The notes under the pieces were generated by a model. The model was not told the origin of the DNA, ran no database searches, and worked only from the letters and a program-made list of their open reading frames with translations. A stretch of DNA of 64,000 bases from CAJXNP01 sp050305935 (GTDB taxonomy: Bacteria; Bacteroidota; Bacteroidia; Cytophagales; Cyclobacteriaceae): NCBI GenBank assembly GCA_050305935.1, contig JBNLGG010000012.1, positions 15,543 through 79,542 of the forward strand, in the 5' to 3' direction. The first letter of the stretch is position 1. Each line of letters starts with the position of its first letter. Positions 35,230 through 44,711 of the stretch are shown here, in pieces. A program made the translations under genes and the position numbers.

Positions 35230-36942
35230 ATGGCCTCAAAGAAAGACATCATTAAATTATTCAGGCTTACAGCCTCGCTGATGGAAATTCATGGCGAAAA
35301 TGAGTTTAAGACAAGGGTGTTTACCAACGCCGTCTTTAACCTGGAAAAACATGAGGGTGAACTGATCGGTCTTACAGAAGAGGAACTGGGAAAAATAGAT
35401 GGAATAGGAAAATCAATGGCCTCCAATATCGCCCAAGTCCTGACAAGGGGTACCTTTGATAAGCTGGAAGAATTGAAAGGAAGCACCCCGGAAGGCCTGC
35501 TCGACATTATCGATATCAAGGGGCTTGGCGCTAAAAAGGTGCGTATGCTTTGGAAGGACCTTGGTATTTCATCCCTCGAAGAAATCAAAGAAGCGTGTGA
35601 ACGGAATATAATTGCTTCCATAAAAGGATTTGGTGATCGCACGCAGGAAAATATTCTGAGGGAGGTTAATTACAAACTATCAAACAAATACAAGCTGCTG
35701 TATGCGGATGCAGAGGTCCTGGCGGAGGAGTGGCTTGAAAAGCTGAAAAAAATATTGCCGGAAGCCCGCATTGAAATAGCGGGTGAGGTGCGCAGAAAGA
35801 TGGAAATTGTGGAGGAGGTAACCTTTGTTCTGGAAACCTCCGATGTTAGCAAAGCGACATCCAAACTGACTTCGACAGGAGGTATTGAATTTGATAAGTC
35901 CAAAAGCGGCCCATTCAATCTGAGGGGCACCTTCACTTCGAACGGTGTCAAAGTCCAGATTGTGCTGGCAGGAAAAGAAGATTTTATAAATAAGCTGCTT
36001 CTGCATACCGGGTCGGAAAGACATTTGTCACTGACAAATAGCAGTGGAATCAATTTATTCTCACTACTGATTGACAAGAAGTTTAAATCAGAAGACGAAG
36101 CTTATGAGACGCTTTCGATACCTTACGTTCTACCGGAATTAAGAGAGGGCTTGTTGGAACAGGAATTGGGTGAAAGACCTTTAAAATTAATTGAATTCGG
36201 AGATCTGAAGGGAAGCATCCACAACCATTCTACCTACAGCGACGGAAAGAATACCCTACGGGAGATGGCAGAGAAGTGTATTGAATTAGGATATGAATAC
36301 CTGGGTATCTCCGATCATAGCAAATCTGCCTTTTATGCCGGTGGACTGCAAGAATATGCAGTAAAAAAGCAGCATGAGGAAATTGATCAATTAAATGAGG
36401 CACTCGCTCCTTTTAAGATTTTTAAGGGGATTGAGTCCGACATATTGAACGACGGCTTCCTTGATTACGAGCAGGATGTGCTGGCCTCATTTGATTTCAT
36501 TGTTGCCTCCATACATAGTAATTTAAACATGGAAATGGCGAAAGCTACCAGCCGACTGATTACGGCGATAAAGAACCCTTACACTACTTTTTTAGGGCAT
36601 AGCACAGGAAGGTTGTTATTACGGAGAGAGGGATATCCCATTGATCACAAGGCTGTCATCGATGCCTGTGCGGAAAACGGGGTCATCATTGAAATTAATG
36701 CCAACCCCTGGCGGCTGGATCTTGACTGGAGATGGGTCAACTATGCCATTAAGGCGGGAGTGATGTTAAGCATAAATCCTGATGCCCACGAGACCAAGGG
36801 CTTTGAAGATATGTATTATGGCATCCTGGTTGGCAGAAAAGGGGGCTTGACCAAAGAGATGAATTTCAATAGCCTGGGCAAAGATGAAGTGGAAAAATAT
36901 TTTAAAATGAGGAAGGAAAAAATAAATGAATCGGCAGTTTAG
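35230..36942 (+). CDS. polX: PolX-like protein with PHP exonuclease domain; polymerase site degenerate
   Basis: The 570-residue protein has the layout of bacterial PolX: helix-hairpin-helix motifs (about 45-145), a polymerase X region (about 150-315) and a C-terminal PHP domain (about 325-570). The polymerase carboxylates are replaced: where other PolX proteins have DxD, the sequence reads EEVTF (Glu196, Thr198), and the third Asp position is Gln243 (VQIVLAG). The PHP metal ligands are present: HNH (331-333), Asp338, His363, Glu402, His429, His457, Asp518 and His520. It thus looks like a 3'-5' exonuclease or phosphatase, not a polymerase. Its end overlaps the next gene by 17 bp. Confidence 0.9.
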   Translation: MASKKDIIKLFRLTASLMEIHGENEFKTRVFTNAVFNLEKHEGELIGLTEEELGKIDGIGKSMASNIAQVLTRGTFDKLEELKGSTPEGLLDIIDIKGLGAKKVRMLWKDLGISSLEEIKEACERNIIASIKGFGDRTQENILREVNYKLSNKYKLLYADAEVLAEEWLEKLKKILPEARIEIAGEVRRKMEIVEEVTFVLETSDVSKATSKLTSTGGIEFDKSKSGPFNLRGTFTSNGVKVQIVLAGKEDFINKLLLHTGSERHLSLTNSSGINLFSLLIDKKFKSEDEAYETLSIPYVLPELREGLLEQELGERPLKLIEFGDLKGSIHNHSTYSDGKNTLREMAEKCIELGYEYLGISDHSKSAFYAGGLQEYAVKKQHEEIDQLNEALAPFKIFKGIESDILNDGFLDYEQDVLASFDFIVASIHSNLNMEMAKATSRLITAIKNPYTTFLGHSTGRLLLRREGYPIDHKAVIDACAENGVIIEINANPWRLDLDWRWVNYAIKAGVMLSINPDAHETKGFEDMYYGILVGRKGGLTKEMNFNSLGKDEVEKYFKMRKEKINESAV

Positions 36943-37954
36943 GAAAGTATTGATCATTCGGTTTTCGTCCATTGGCGATATTGTCTTAACCACCCCGGTT
37001 CCCAGATGTATTAAAACCCAGTTTCCGGATATTAAAGTTCACTATTGCACTAAGCGGTCGTTCCAGGCGCTGGTGGATCACAATCCATACATTGATAAAG
37101 TCCATTACCTGGAGGATAGCCTGTCGTCATTGATTTCAGAATTGAAAAAGGAAAATTTCGATTTTGTCGTTGATCTGCATCGAAACCTGCGTACGAAATT
37201 TATTAAGCTTTCGCTCGGAAAGCCAAGTGGTACCTTTGACAAACTCAATAAAGAAAAGTGGCTTTTTGTTAATCTTAAGATCAATAAGCTTCCGAATGTG
37301 CATATCGTTGACCGCTACCTGGATGCTGCCAAAGCGATTGGAATAAAAAATGATAACCTGGGCCTGGATTATTTTATTCCGGAGAAAGATCAGGTGGAAT
37401 TGGAATGGCTTCCTTCCGAATTTAGAAGAGGGTTTGTGGCTGTGGTGATAGGGGCGACTTACTACACTAAAAAATTACCCTATGAAAAGCTCGTGGAATT
37501 GTGTGATCGCATTGCGAAGCCCATCGTGCTGGTGGGGGGTAAGGAAGATGCTGAGATGGGGGAAAGGCTGGTCGGATTTTTTAAAAAGCAGGCCTCGACA
37601 GAACACCTGGAGGAAAAACTAGAAGAACTTGGTAAGAAGGCAATTTTATTCAACGCCTGTGGTAAATTTAACCTAAATCAATCGGCCGATATCATAAAAA
37701 AAGCAAGCTTTGTTTTTTCTCACGACACGGGAATGATGCATGTAGCCGCAGCTTTTAAGAAGTACACATTCAGCGTATGGGGAAATACGTTGCCGCAATT
37801 TGGCATGTATCCCTACAAAACAAAATTCACGGTTTTTGAAAACAACAAACTGGACTGTCGGCCTTGTTCTAAGTTAGGCTATCATAAATGTCCGAAAAAA
37901 CACTTCAAATGTATGCGCGACATCAATTTTGATTTTTATCTCCCCGAGGAATGA
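36926..37954 (+). CDS. Glycosyltransferase family 9 (heptosyltransferase-like)
   Basis: The 342-residue protein has the GT9 GT-B fold. It opens KVLIIRFSSIGDIVLTTPV, the typical heptosyltransferase N-terminus, and includes FVVDLHRNLR and the sugar-nucleotide region FSHDTGMMHVAAAF with the conserved Asp-Thr-Gly. These enzymes add heptose or other sugars to lipopolysaccharide cores. The C-terminus is Cys-rich (CRPCSKLGYHKCPKKHFKC), which is unusual and may hold a metal. It overlaps polX by 17 bp. The donor sugar is not known. Confidence 0.9.
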   Translation: MNRQFRKVLIIRFSSIGDIVLTTPVPRCIKTQFPDIKVHYCTKRSFQALVDHNPYIDKVHYLEDSLSSLISELKKENFDFVVDLHRNLRTKFIKLSLGKPSGTFDKLNKEKWLFVNLKINKLPNVHIVDRYLDAAKAIGIKNDNLGLDYFIPEKDQVELEWLPSEFRRGFVAVVIGATYYTKKLPYEKLVELCDRIAKPIVLVGGKEDAEMGERLVGFFKKQASTEHLEEKLEELGKKAILFNACGKFNLNQSADIIKKASFVFSHDTGMMHVAAAFKKYTFSVWGNTLPQFGMYPYKTKFTVFENNKLDCRPCSKLGYHKCPKKHFKCMRDINFDFYLPEE

Positions 37955-37978
37955 AAAGGGGGTGTGTAATTATTTTTT

Positions 37979-38869
37979 ATGGATAAGAAAGATTTCCGTC
38001 CGATACGCAATCTTTTTTCATTTTCCCGAAAAGAACTTTCCGGATTTTATGCCCTGTCATTTATCATAATACTCTTCATTTCATTGCCATATTTGTCTGA
38101 ATTCCTGCTGGCCGGTGACCAGGTGGGTAAGCAGGAAAGCGACCAACTGGACAGCCTGGTAAGTTTAATGGAATCCGAAAACCAAAGGACTTTTTTCCGT
38201 TTTGATCCCAATACCATATCGATTGACAGCTTGAAGCTGCTTGGTGTTTGCGAAGAAATTGCGTCGGTTTGGCTAAATTACGTTGCTTCTGGCGGGAGGT
38301 TTTCCAAGCCCTCGGATATCAAAAAAATTTATGGGTTTGACTCCTTATTGGCTGGTAGCTTACTTCCTTATGTTGTGATTCCGGGTTCGAAAAAAGAGAG
38401 GAAGGAAGAGACTGAAGTCCACAATTATGAAAAGTATGATCGCCCAAAAGGGAGTACAGAAAAAAGCAATTTTGAAAAGAAAGACATCAATGCCGCTGCG
38501 TCGCAAGATTTAATACAGGTGTTTGGAATTGGCGAGGTCTTGTCAAGCAGAATAATTAAGTACAGAAATTTACTTGGCGGATTTGTAACAATGAACCAGT
38601 TACATGAAGTCTATGGGCTGGATTCATTGGTTGTTTCTGAACTCCGCGAGAGGTACTATGTGGAGAAATCGTTTAGTCCGAAAAAGATCAATATCAACAC
38701 TGCTGAATATAAGACTGTCCTTAGGCATCCCTACTTGTCAAAAGAATTGACGGATAAACTTTTTGAGGTAAGAAATCAAAAGGATTATGTTTTTACTGAG
38801 CGAAATTTTAGACAACTTGTAGATAATGATTCGGTCTGTTTTATTGTTTTACCATATATTGAGTTTTAA
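37979..38869 (+). CDS. Membrane-anchored helix-hairpin-helix protein (ComEA-like)
   Basis: The product has 296 residues. One N-terminal membrane helix (about 25-43, FYALSFIIILFISLPYL) is followed by three ComEA-like helix-hairpin-helix units: about 67-120 (FDPNTISIDSLKLLGV), 160-215 (DINAAASQDLIQVFGIG) and 230-290 (ININTAEYKTVLRHPYLS). ComEA proteins bind DNA outside the cell during uptake. Bacteroidota often carry such proteins without an obvious uptake system. The role is therefore DNA binding by motif, with the site unknown. It is followed by the large helicase after 15 bp. Confidence 0.85.
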   Translation: MDKKDFRPIRNLFSFSRKELSGFYALSFIIILFISLPYLSEFLLAGDQVGKQESDQLDSLVSLMESENQRTFFRFDPNTISIDSLKLLGVCEEIASVWLNYVASGGRFSKPSDIKKIYGFDSLLAGSLLPYVVIPGSKKERKEETEVHNYEKYDRPKGSTEKSNFEKKDINAAASQDLIQVFGIGEVLSSRIIKYRNLLGGFVTMNQLHEVYGLDSLVVSELRERYYVEKSFSPKKININTAEYKTVLRHPYLSKELTDKLFEVRNQKDYVFTERNFRQLVDNDSVCFIVLPYIEF

Positions 38870-38884
38870 TTTTTACGAGTTCTG

Positions 38885-41800
38885 ATGCAACAAATCCTGC
38901 AGCAATATTTAAAAAGACTTACCAATCTTTCAGGCAATAACCGTTCATTATTGCTGCTGAAATTGCTGGTAAACCAATTCATTGACCTTCATTCTTTTGA
39001 TTTTGTTGATAACAAACCTTCGTTTCAGATTATTGCCCAGTTAATTTCGGGAAAGTCAAAGATAAAGTTATCTGACGCTTTTAATAGCAGGAATGAGGTA
39101 ACTAATCAGCTAAGTATGCGGTTAAAGCGCCTAAACAGAATCGAAAAATATATTTTCCAGGAAAGGGGGGCAAAGGATTTGTTTATCGGATGGCCGTTTA
39201 TCCGTGGCAAGTTTGCCGACGGTACTCCGGTCCGCTGTCCATTACTATTTTTTCCGGTGGAATTGGATAACAGCGACAATGCCTGGTACTTAAAAACAAG
39301 GAGTGACGTAAATATTACCTTTAATAAGTCCTTTTTATTGGCCTATGCCCACTACAACAAGGTGCAATTGGCCGACGAGTTTATAGAGCGTGTTTTTGAT
39401 GATTTTGATAAAGACAGCACGGTATTCAGGACCTCCCTGTATCAACTTCTCAAAGAGAGCAACATTGAACTGAATTTCAATCAGGAAAATTTTCTTGATC
39501 AGCTCTCTGATTTCGTCAATTTCAAAAAGAATGATTTCATTTCCACTCAGAAAGATGGTGAGCTAAAGCTATTTCCGGAGGCGGTATTAGGCATTTTTCC
39601 GCAGGCAGGATCTTACCTTGTGCCCGATTATATGCACATGCTTGATAATGAAAACTACGCTGATATCGAGGAGTTCTTTTTTTCAAGGACATTATTGGAG
39701 GATAAAGAGGAATATAAGAAGCATTCCTCGACTTTCTATTCATTCCTAAATAAAGTAAAAGAAGAAGAAACATTTACACCATTTAAGATGGATGCCTACC
39801 AGGAAAATGCCATCAAAGCAGTTAAAAGAGGTAATTCCCTGGTAGTGCAGGGGCCTCCCGGCACAGGAAAATCCCAACTGATTTGTAATCTTCTGTCTGA
39901 CTTTATGGCACGTGGTAAAAAGGTGCTACTTGTTTGTCAAAAAAAGGCTGCCCTGGATGTCGTCTATGACCGGCTGAAGGAGCAGGGCATGAGCGATTTT
40001 GTCGCGCTCGTGCATGATTTTAAAAATGACAGGAAGGAAATCTACGAGAAGATCTTTAAGCAGATCGACAGGGTACAGGAGTACCAGCTCAAAAATAATA
40101 GCCTCGATTTTATTCAGTTGGAGAGAAGCTTTTTACAGTCCTCCAGAAAGATTGATCAAATTACGGAGGAGCTTGATGAATTTAAGTTTGCGCTTTTCGA
40201 TGAAAAGGAGGCTGGAGTTTCCATTAAGGAACTGTATCTCACTAGTAATCAAACTATTCCGGGAATAAATATTAAACAGGAATTTAAATTTTTTAAGGTA
40301 AATGATGCTCAGCCTTTTATTGATAAGCTGACTATTTATTATCAGTATTACAAAAAGTTCTCTTTGGATGACTACACCTGGAGGGTGAGGAAATCATTTG
40401 CTGGTTATGGTATATCAGATCTTCAGAGAATTCGCGAGGACATTGCTGAAATACCTTGCGTTCAGCGGGACTTTTCAAAAAAGGTAGAACACCTATGTGG
40501 ATCCCACATGGATTTTGATTCGGGAATGAAAATTTTTGAGGGCAAGGATAAGCTTTTGCAAATGTTAAGCCTGCTGGACAGCGAAAAGATTTATCAGTAC
40601 TTTTCATTCATTATTCAAAACCAGGATCACAGCCCGGATTTACTATGGCTAAATAACGCTGAGCGTAATCTTCTGTCGTGTTTTCGGGAAACCGGCCCTG
40701 AAACCAGTCTTTCTAAGGAAGAGTTGGGGAAGGTTCAGAAAATTTTGAAGGAACGGATGGATTCCAAGAAAAACATTTTCAAATATTTCGGATGGTCCTT
40801 GTTTTCAAAAGAAAAGGTTTTTTTACACAAAGTATTGGCAGACAATGGCCTTACCAGTAAGAAAAAGCAGTTGAAGATCCTTGAGCAAAAAATAGATAAC
40901 AGGCTCAACCTGGAGCACAATTTGACCAAGTTGCGAGAGACGAAATGGCTCATTGAATTACCGGATTCATTTGATATTCATGATTACATTCATTGGTTTG
41001 AGGAGCAGAAAAAGGCCCTGAGTAGCCTCGTCCTTTATAATCAATTCAGGAATATCAAGGAGTATCTGTCGACTGTTAAGCTGTCCTACTCAGAATTCAA
41101 GGAGAAGACTGCAAAACTCGTTGACTTATCAGAAACCCTTCCTCCTAAGAAACAAAAGTGGTTAACTTATTTCAAGGAGTCCAGAATCGACACCCTTCTT
41201 ACCAAGCCCGAGCTGGAGGAAAGGATGCTTTTGGAACTGAATGCGGATTTTGATTCACTCTGCGACTTCGACAATCTTCAGGAGTCTTTGGAGTCGCATG
41301 AAGTTTCAGTGATCAACAAGCTGATGGAAGAATTTGAAAATTCCGATAAAAAGGCGGATGTGGTCGAAGTCTTTCTCAATAGCCTGAAGTTGGCGTGGAT
41401 AGAATACCTGGAAAATAAATTCCCGGTACTACGATCTGTGAATTCCCTTCGCTTTGAAAAGATGCAGAAGGATCTCCAGGAGGAGGCTAAGAAGAAGCTG
41501 AAAATCAGCAATGACATCGTGCTTCTTAAGGCCAGGGAGCAAACCTATGAAAACGTGGAGTATAATAAACTCAACAACATGGTCACTTACCGGGACCTCG
41601 CTCATCAGGTGACAAAAAAGCGGATGATATGGCCTATCAGACGACTGGTTTCGACGTTTTCAGATGAATTGTACAACCTGGTGCCCTGTTGGATGGCAAG
41701 CCCGGAGTCGGTATCAGCGATTTTCCCGATGCAGCAAAATTTTGACCTGGTAATATTCGATGAGGCTTCGCAGTGTTTTGCAGAGCGGGGCATTCCTGCG

Positions 41801-42928
41801 ATGTATCGTGGTAAACAAGTATTGATTACCGGCGACTCCAAACAATTAAGTCCCTTTGATTTATACAAAGTACGATGGGACGATGAAAACGAAGAACAGG
41901 AAGATCCTGCGTTGGAAGTTGATTCCCTGCTTGACCTCGGTGAGAGGTATTTGATGCAGGTGCAATTAAAAGGCCACTATCGAAGCAAATCGCTTGATCT
42001 CATCGATTTTTCAAACCAGGCATTCTATCAGGGAAATCTCACCTTGCTTCCAGACCGCCATGTCGTAAACAGTAACGAGCCAGCTATCGAGTATATCAAA
42101 ACGGAAGGTATTTGGGAAAAGAACCGGAACGAGATTGAGGCTCGGAGAGTAGCCGATATTTATGGTCAGATATCCAATAAACACCCAAAAAAGGAGGTGG
42201 GGATTATTACCTTCAATGTGCAGCAGCAGGATCTTATATTAGATATTTTAGAAGAAGAGGCGATTAAAAATAAAACGACGCTCCCTGATTCGTTGTTTGT
42301 GAAAAACATTGAGAATGTTCAGGGAGATGAGAAGGACATCATCATTTTTTCGGTTGCCTATGCCCCCGGCCCAAATGGTGTGATGAAACATCAGTTCGGA
42401 AGTCTCAATGTCAGAAATGGTGAAAATCGTCTAAATGTGGCTGTCACAAGGGCAAGGGAAAAAATCATCGTGGTGTGCAGTATCCTGCCGCAGCAATTGA
42501 AAATAGAAGAAACTAAAAACGAAGGTCCTAAGTTGCTTCGCAAGTATCTTCAGTATGCCCTGGAAGTATCTGAGGGCAAGTTTAAACCGACGATCGGGCA
42601 GAGGCGACATAGCACGACCTGGTATTTGAAGGATAAGATTTCAGAAATGCTGGCGAAAAACCAAAACGGTTTCCAATTTGAGGAAGAAATGCCTTTCGCC
42701 GATTTGACAATAAAAAGGAATAAGAAATACCTGGGCCTTGTACTGACGGATGACGATCTGTACCATCAGAGCATATCAATTAAAGACATGCATGTGTACA
42801 CACCCTTTACACTGAGCTTTAAAAATTGGAAGTTTAGGGCTTTTTCGTCCAGGGAATTTTGGCACAGCAAGGAAAATATTCAGGAAATCCTGCTCAAATT
42901 TGCCGACTATTGCGACACTGAAATTTAA
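38885..42928 (+). CDS. Large SF1 (Upf1-like) helicase with Vsr-like C-terminal remnant
   Basis: The 1347-residue protein has an N-terminal DUF4011-like region (about 1-300), then split SF1 helicase motifs: Walker A QGPPGTGKSQ (323-330), motif Ia VCQKKAALDVVYDRL, then a helical insert of nearly 600 residues, motif II FDEASQ (959-962), LITGDSKQLSP, LKGHYRSKS, NVQGDEKDIIIFSV and NVAVTRAREKI (about 1184). The tail (about 1240-1345) follows the layout of Vsr/MTES_1575 nucleases (DLTI, YLGLVLTDDDLYH, W-rich end), but key acidic residues do not match. Families with this layout include phage-defence helicases; I see no partner genes, so defence is a guess. Confidence 0.85.
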   Translation: MQQILQQYLKRLTNLSGNNRSLLLLKLLVNQFIDLHSFDFVDNKPSFQIIAQLISGKSKIKLSDAFNSRNEVTNQLSMRLKRLNRIEKYIFQERGAKDLFIGWPFIRGKFADGTPVRCPLLFFPVELDNSDNAWYLKTRSDVNITFNKSFLLAYAHYNKVQLADEFIERVFDDFDKDSTVFRTSLYQLLKESNIELNFNQENFLDQLSDFVNFKKNDFISTQKDGELKLFPEAVLGIFPQAGSYLVPDYMHMLDNENYADIEEFFFSRTLLEDKEEYKKHSSTFYSFLNKVKEEETFTPFKMDAYQENAIKAVKRGNSLVVQGPPGTGKSQLICNLLSDFMARGKKVLLVCQKKAALDVVYDRLKEQGMSDFVALVHDFKNDRKEIYEKIFKQIDRVQEYQLKNNSLDFIQLERSFLQSSRKIDQITEELDEFKFALFDEKEAGVSIKELYLTSNQTIPGINIKQEFKFFKVNDAQPFIDKLTIYYQYYKKFSLDDYTWRVRKSFAGYGISDLQRIREDIAEIPCVQRDFSKKVEHLCGSHMDFDSGMKIFEGKDKLLQMLSLLDSEKIYQYFSFIIQNQDHSPDLLWLNNAERNLLSCFRETGPETSLSKEELGKVQKILKERMDSKKNIFKYFGWSLFSKEKVFLHKVLADNGLTSKKKQLKILEQKIDNRLNLEHNLTKLRETKWLIELPDSFDIHDYIHWFEEQKKALSSLVLYNQFRNIKEYLSTVKLSYSEFKEKTAKLVDLSETLPPKKQKWLTYFKESRIDTLLTKPELEERMLLELNADFDSLCDFDNLQESLESHEVSVINKLMEEFENSDKKADVVEVFLNSLKLAWIEYLENKFPVLRSVNSLRFEKMQKDLQEEAKKKLKISNDIVLLKAREQTYENVEYNKLNNMVTYRDLAHQVTKKRMIWPIRRLVSTFSDELYNLVPCWMASPESVSAIFPMQQNFDLVIFDEASQCFAERGIPAMYRGKQVLITGDSKQLSPFDLYKVRWDDENEEQEDPALEVDSLLDLGERYLMQVQLKGHYRSKSLDLIDFSNQAFYQGNLTLLPDRHVVNSNEPAIEYIKTEGIWEKNRNEIEARRVADIYGQISNKHPKKEVGIITFNVQQQDLILDILEEEAIKNKTTLPDSLFVKNIENVQGDEKDIIIFSVAYAPGPNGVMKHQFGSLNVRNGENRLNVAVTRAREKIIVVCSILPQQLKIEETKNEGPKLLRKYLQYALEVSEGKFKPTIGQRRHSTTWYLKDKISEMLAKNQNGFQFEEEMPFADLTIKRNKKYLGLVLTDDDLYHQSISIKDMHVYTPFTLSFKNWKFRAFSSREFWHSKENIQEILLKFADYCDTEI

Positions 42929-43407
42929 TTGCCTGTTTCTGATTCCGCGACTTTGAAGCCAATGGCCAGGATGTGCTTTAGTGTATCCTGCCTCATAAAT
43001 TGGTCGAACCTCAGACTATACTTCCCAGCTTTTGAAAAAGTATACCCTGGTAAAAAAACCCGTTCGATATCGTAAGTATCCCCCAATCCGTCGCCCAGCG
43101 GTTTACCGGTTTTTGGATCAAAAACTACCAGGTTGTGGAGCTTTTCGGTGATTACATTTCCTGCGCTGTCTTCGAGGTAATACTGGATATACAGGTTTTG
43201 AAATTCATAGTCTATGGAATTCCTCACGAAAAAGCTCAGGTCATAACGCTTATCTGCATCCTCTATTTCGAAGGGTATGCTTACGGGCTCTCTCCAAAGC
43301 CAAAAGCCTTCCTTAAAATCTATTTTTTTTTCGAATACTGCATCAGAGCAAGACCAAAGAATAACGGTAAACAGGATTAGAAATCGTATGGGCTTAATTT
43401 TTTGCAT
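42925..43407 (-). CDS. gldH: Gliding motility lipoprotein GldH
   Basis: The true start is ATG 43407; the longer frame's extra 33 residues are a shadow of the Asn-rich tail of the next gene. The product has about 160 residues: a lipoprotein signal (IRFLILFTVILWSC) with lipobox Cys, then the GldH body (FFVRNSIDYEFQNLYIQYYL). GldH is an outer-membrane-associated lipoprotein required for gliding and type IX secretion in Bacteroidota. Its start overlaps the RicT-like gene's stop by 14 bp, a pairing often seen in this phylum. Its 3' end overlaps the helicase by 4 bp. Confidence 0.92.
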   Translation of the reverse strand: MQKIKPIRFLILFTVILWSCSDAVFEKKIDFKEGFWLWREPVSIPFEIEDADKRYDLSFFVRNSIDYEFQNLYIQYYLEDSAGNVITEKLHNLVVFDPKTGKPLGDGLGDTYDIERVFLPGYTFSKAGKYSLRFDQFMRQDTLKHILAIGFKVAESETGN

Positions 43408-44653
43408 TGTTATTTCTATTGTTCTTGTTGTTTCGATTTCCCCTGTTGTTTCTGTTGCCTTTATTGTTTTTTGGACCCTGATTGTCTTTGTTATCTCTGT
43501 TGTCAATGTTTTCCCGGCTGTCCCGCTTTTTTCCCCATCGCTTGTTTTTCTTTTTCTTTTTGTCCTTCTTCTTGAATTTGGAATCCATTCTTTCCAGGTC
43601 TTTGTTCAATGCCTGTGATGCGTCCGGGTTAACTTCGATCTCATCTTCATGGAGTGTGGCTGGCTTTTTACCCTTCTTATTTAACTCCAGAATTTCTTTT
43701 ACCCTTTCTGCTTCCACCGGGATCCATGAGTTTTCATTTTGATAGCCAAACCAAAGTATTTTCTTGAAGATATCGGTTTTTTGTAGCACGGCATCCCCTT
43801 TTTCAGTTTGCAGGGGTGCTTCCACCTCGGGAATTTCCTTGAGCGCTTCCATGTAGGTGTCCAGCTCGTAATTCAGACAGCACTTCAGCCTGCCACATTG
43901 CCCGGATAGTTTGCTTGGGTTTAACGACAGGTTTTGATACCTGGCGGCGGTGGTAGAAACACTCTTAAAATCGGTTAGCCAGGTAGAGCAGCACAATTCA
44001 CGTCCGCAACTGCCAATACCTCCTATGCGGCTGGCTTCCTGGCGCAGGCTAATCTGTCGCATTTCTATCCGTATTCTAAATTCGGAAGCGAGGACTTTGA
44101 TGAGTTCCCGAAAATCCACCCGGTCGTCTGCGGAGTAGTAAAAAGTAGCTTTATTTCCATCTGCCTGAAACTCCACATCCGTCAACTTCATTGCCAGTTT
44201 TTGGTCAATGATGATCTCGCGGGTGCGGTACATGATGGAGACTTCTTTTTCCTGCATTTCCTGGAATTTACTTAAATCCCGATCGTTGGCAACGCGATAG
44301 ATAGAGCGGATATTTTGATCATCGTCCACCTTTTTCTTCTTCATCTGCAACCGGACAAGTTCTCCCTGTAATGATACGTTGCCGATATGATGACCATTAG
44401 GTACGTCCACCACTACAGCATCACCGGTATATAAGGGGAGGTTTTCAGTGTTTCTGAAAAATTCTTTTCGGCCGTTTTTAAAACGGACCTCTACTACATT
44501 GAATTTATTGCCCGAAAAGTCATCCATGTCAGACAACCAATCGAACACGTTTAATTTATTACAACCTTCGGTTCCACAAGTTCCATTGTTTTTGCATCCT
44601 GAAGGGCTTCCTTTATCGTTATCTGTGGTATTACACGTGCTACATCCCGCCAT
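43394..44653 (-). CDS. PSP1/RicT-like iron-sulfur regulatory protein
   Basis: The 419-residue protein has a Cys-rich N-terminus (GCSTCNTTDNDKG and CKNNGTCGTEGC), a PSP1 domain (about 45-180), and two Cys clusters in GSCGRELCCST and GQCGRLKCCLNYE. In Bacillus the RicT homologue is part of an iron-sulfur complex that tunes RNase Y and development. The C-terminus (about 355-419) is basic and Asn/Gly-rich low complexity (KNNKGNRNNRGNRNNK), disordered and possibly RNA binding. It precedes gldH. Confidence 0.9.
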   Translation of the reverse strand: MAGCSTCNTTDNDKGSPSGCKNNGTCGTEGCNKLNVFDWLSDMDDFSGNKFNVVEVRFKNGRKEFFRNTENLPLYTGDAVVVDVPNGHHIGNVSLQGELVRLQMKKKKVDDDQNIRSIYRVANDRDLSKFQEMQEKEVSIMYRTREIIIDQKLAMKLTDVEFQADGNKATFYYSADDRVDFRELIKVLASEFRIRIEMRQISLRQEASRIGGIGSCGRELCCSTWLTDFKSVSTTAARYQNLSLNPSKLSGQCGRLKCCLNYELDTYMEALKEIPEVEAPLQTEKGDAVLQKTDIFKKILWFGYQNENSWIPVEAERVKEILELNKKGKKPATLHEDEIEVNPDASQALNKDLERMDSKFKKKDKKKKKNKRWGKKRDSRENIDNRDNKDNQGPKNNKGNRNNRGNRNNKNNRNNNAKN

Positions 44654-44711
44654 ATCTTGTTCTTTTTAAAAAGACAAATTTGAAATTAGTAAAATAGCGG
44701 AAATTATAAAA

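Noticed and set aside
43408..43506. Extended N-terminus of gldH
   Set aside because: It is a shadow of the Asn-rich tail of the RicT-like gene in another frame, rich in Thr and Ile, and lies before the lipoprotein signal.
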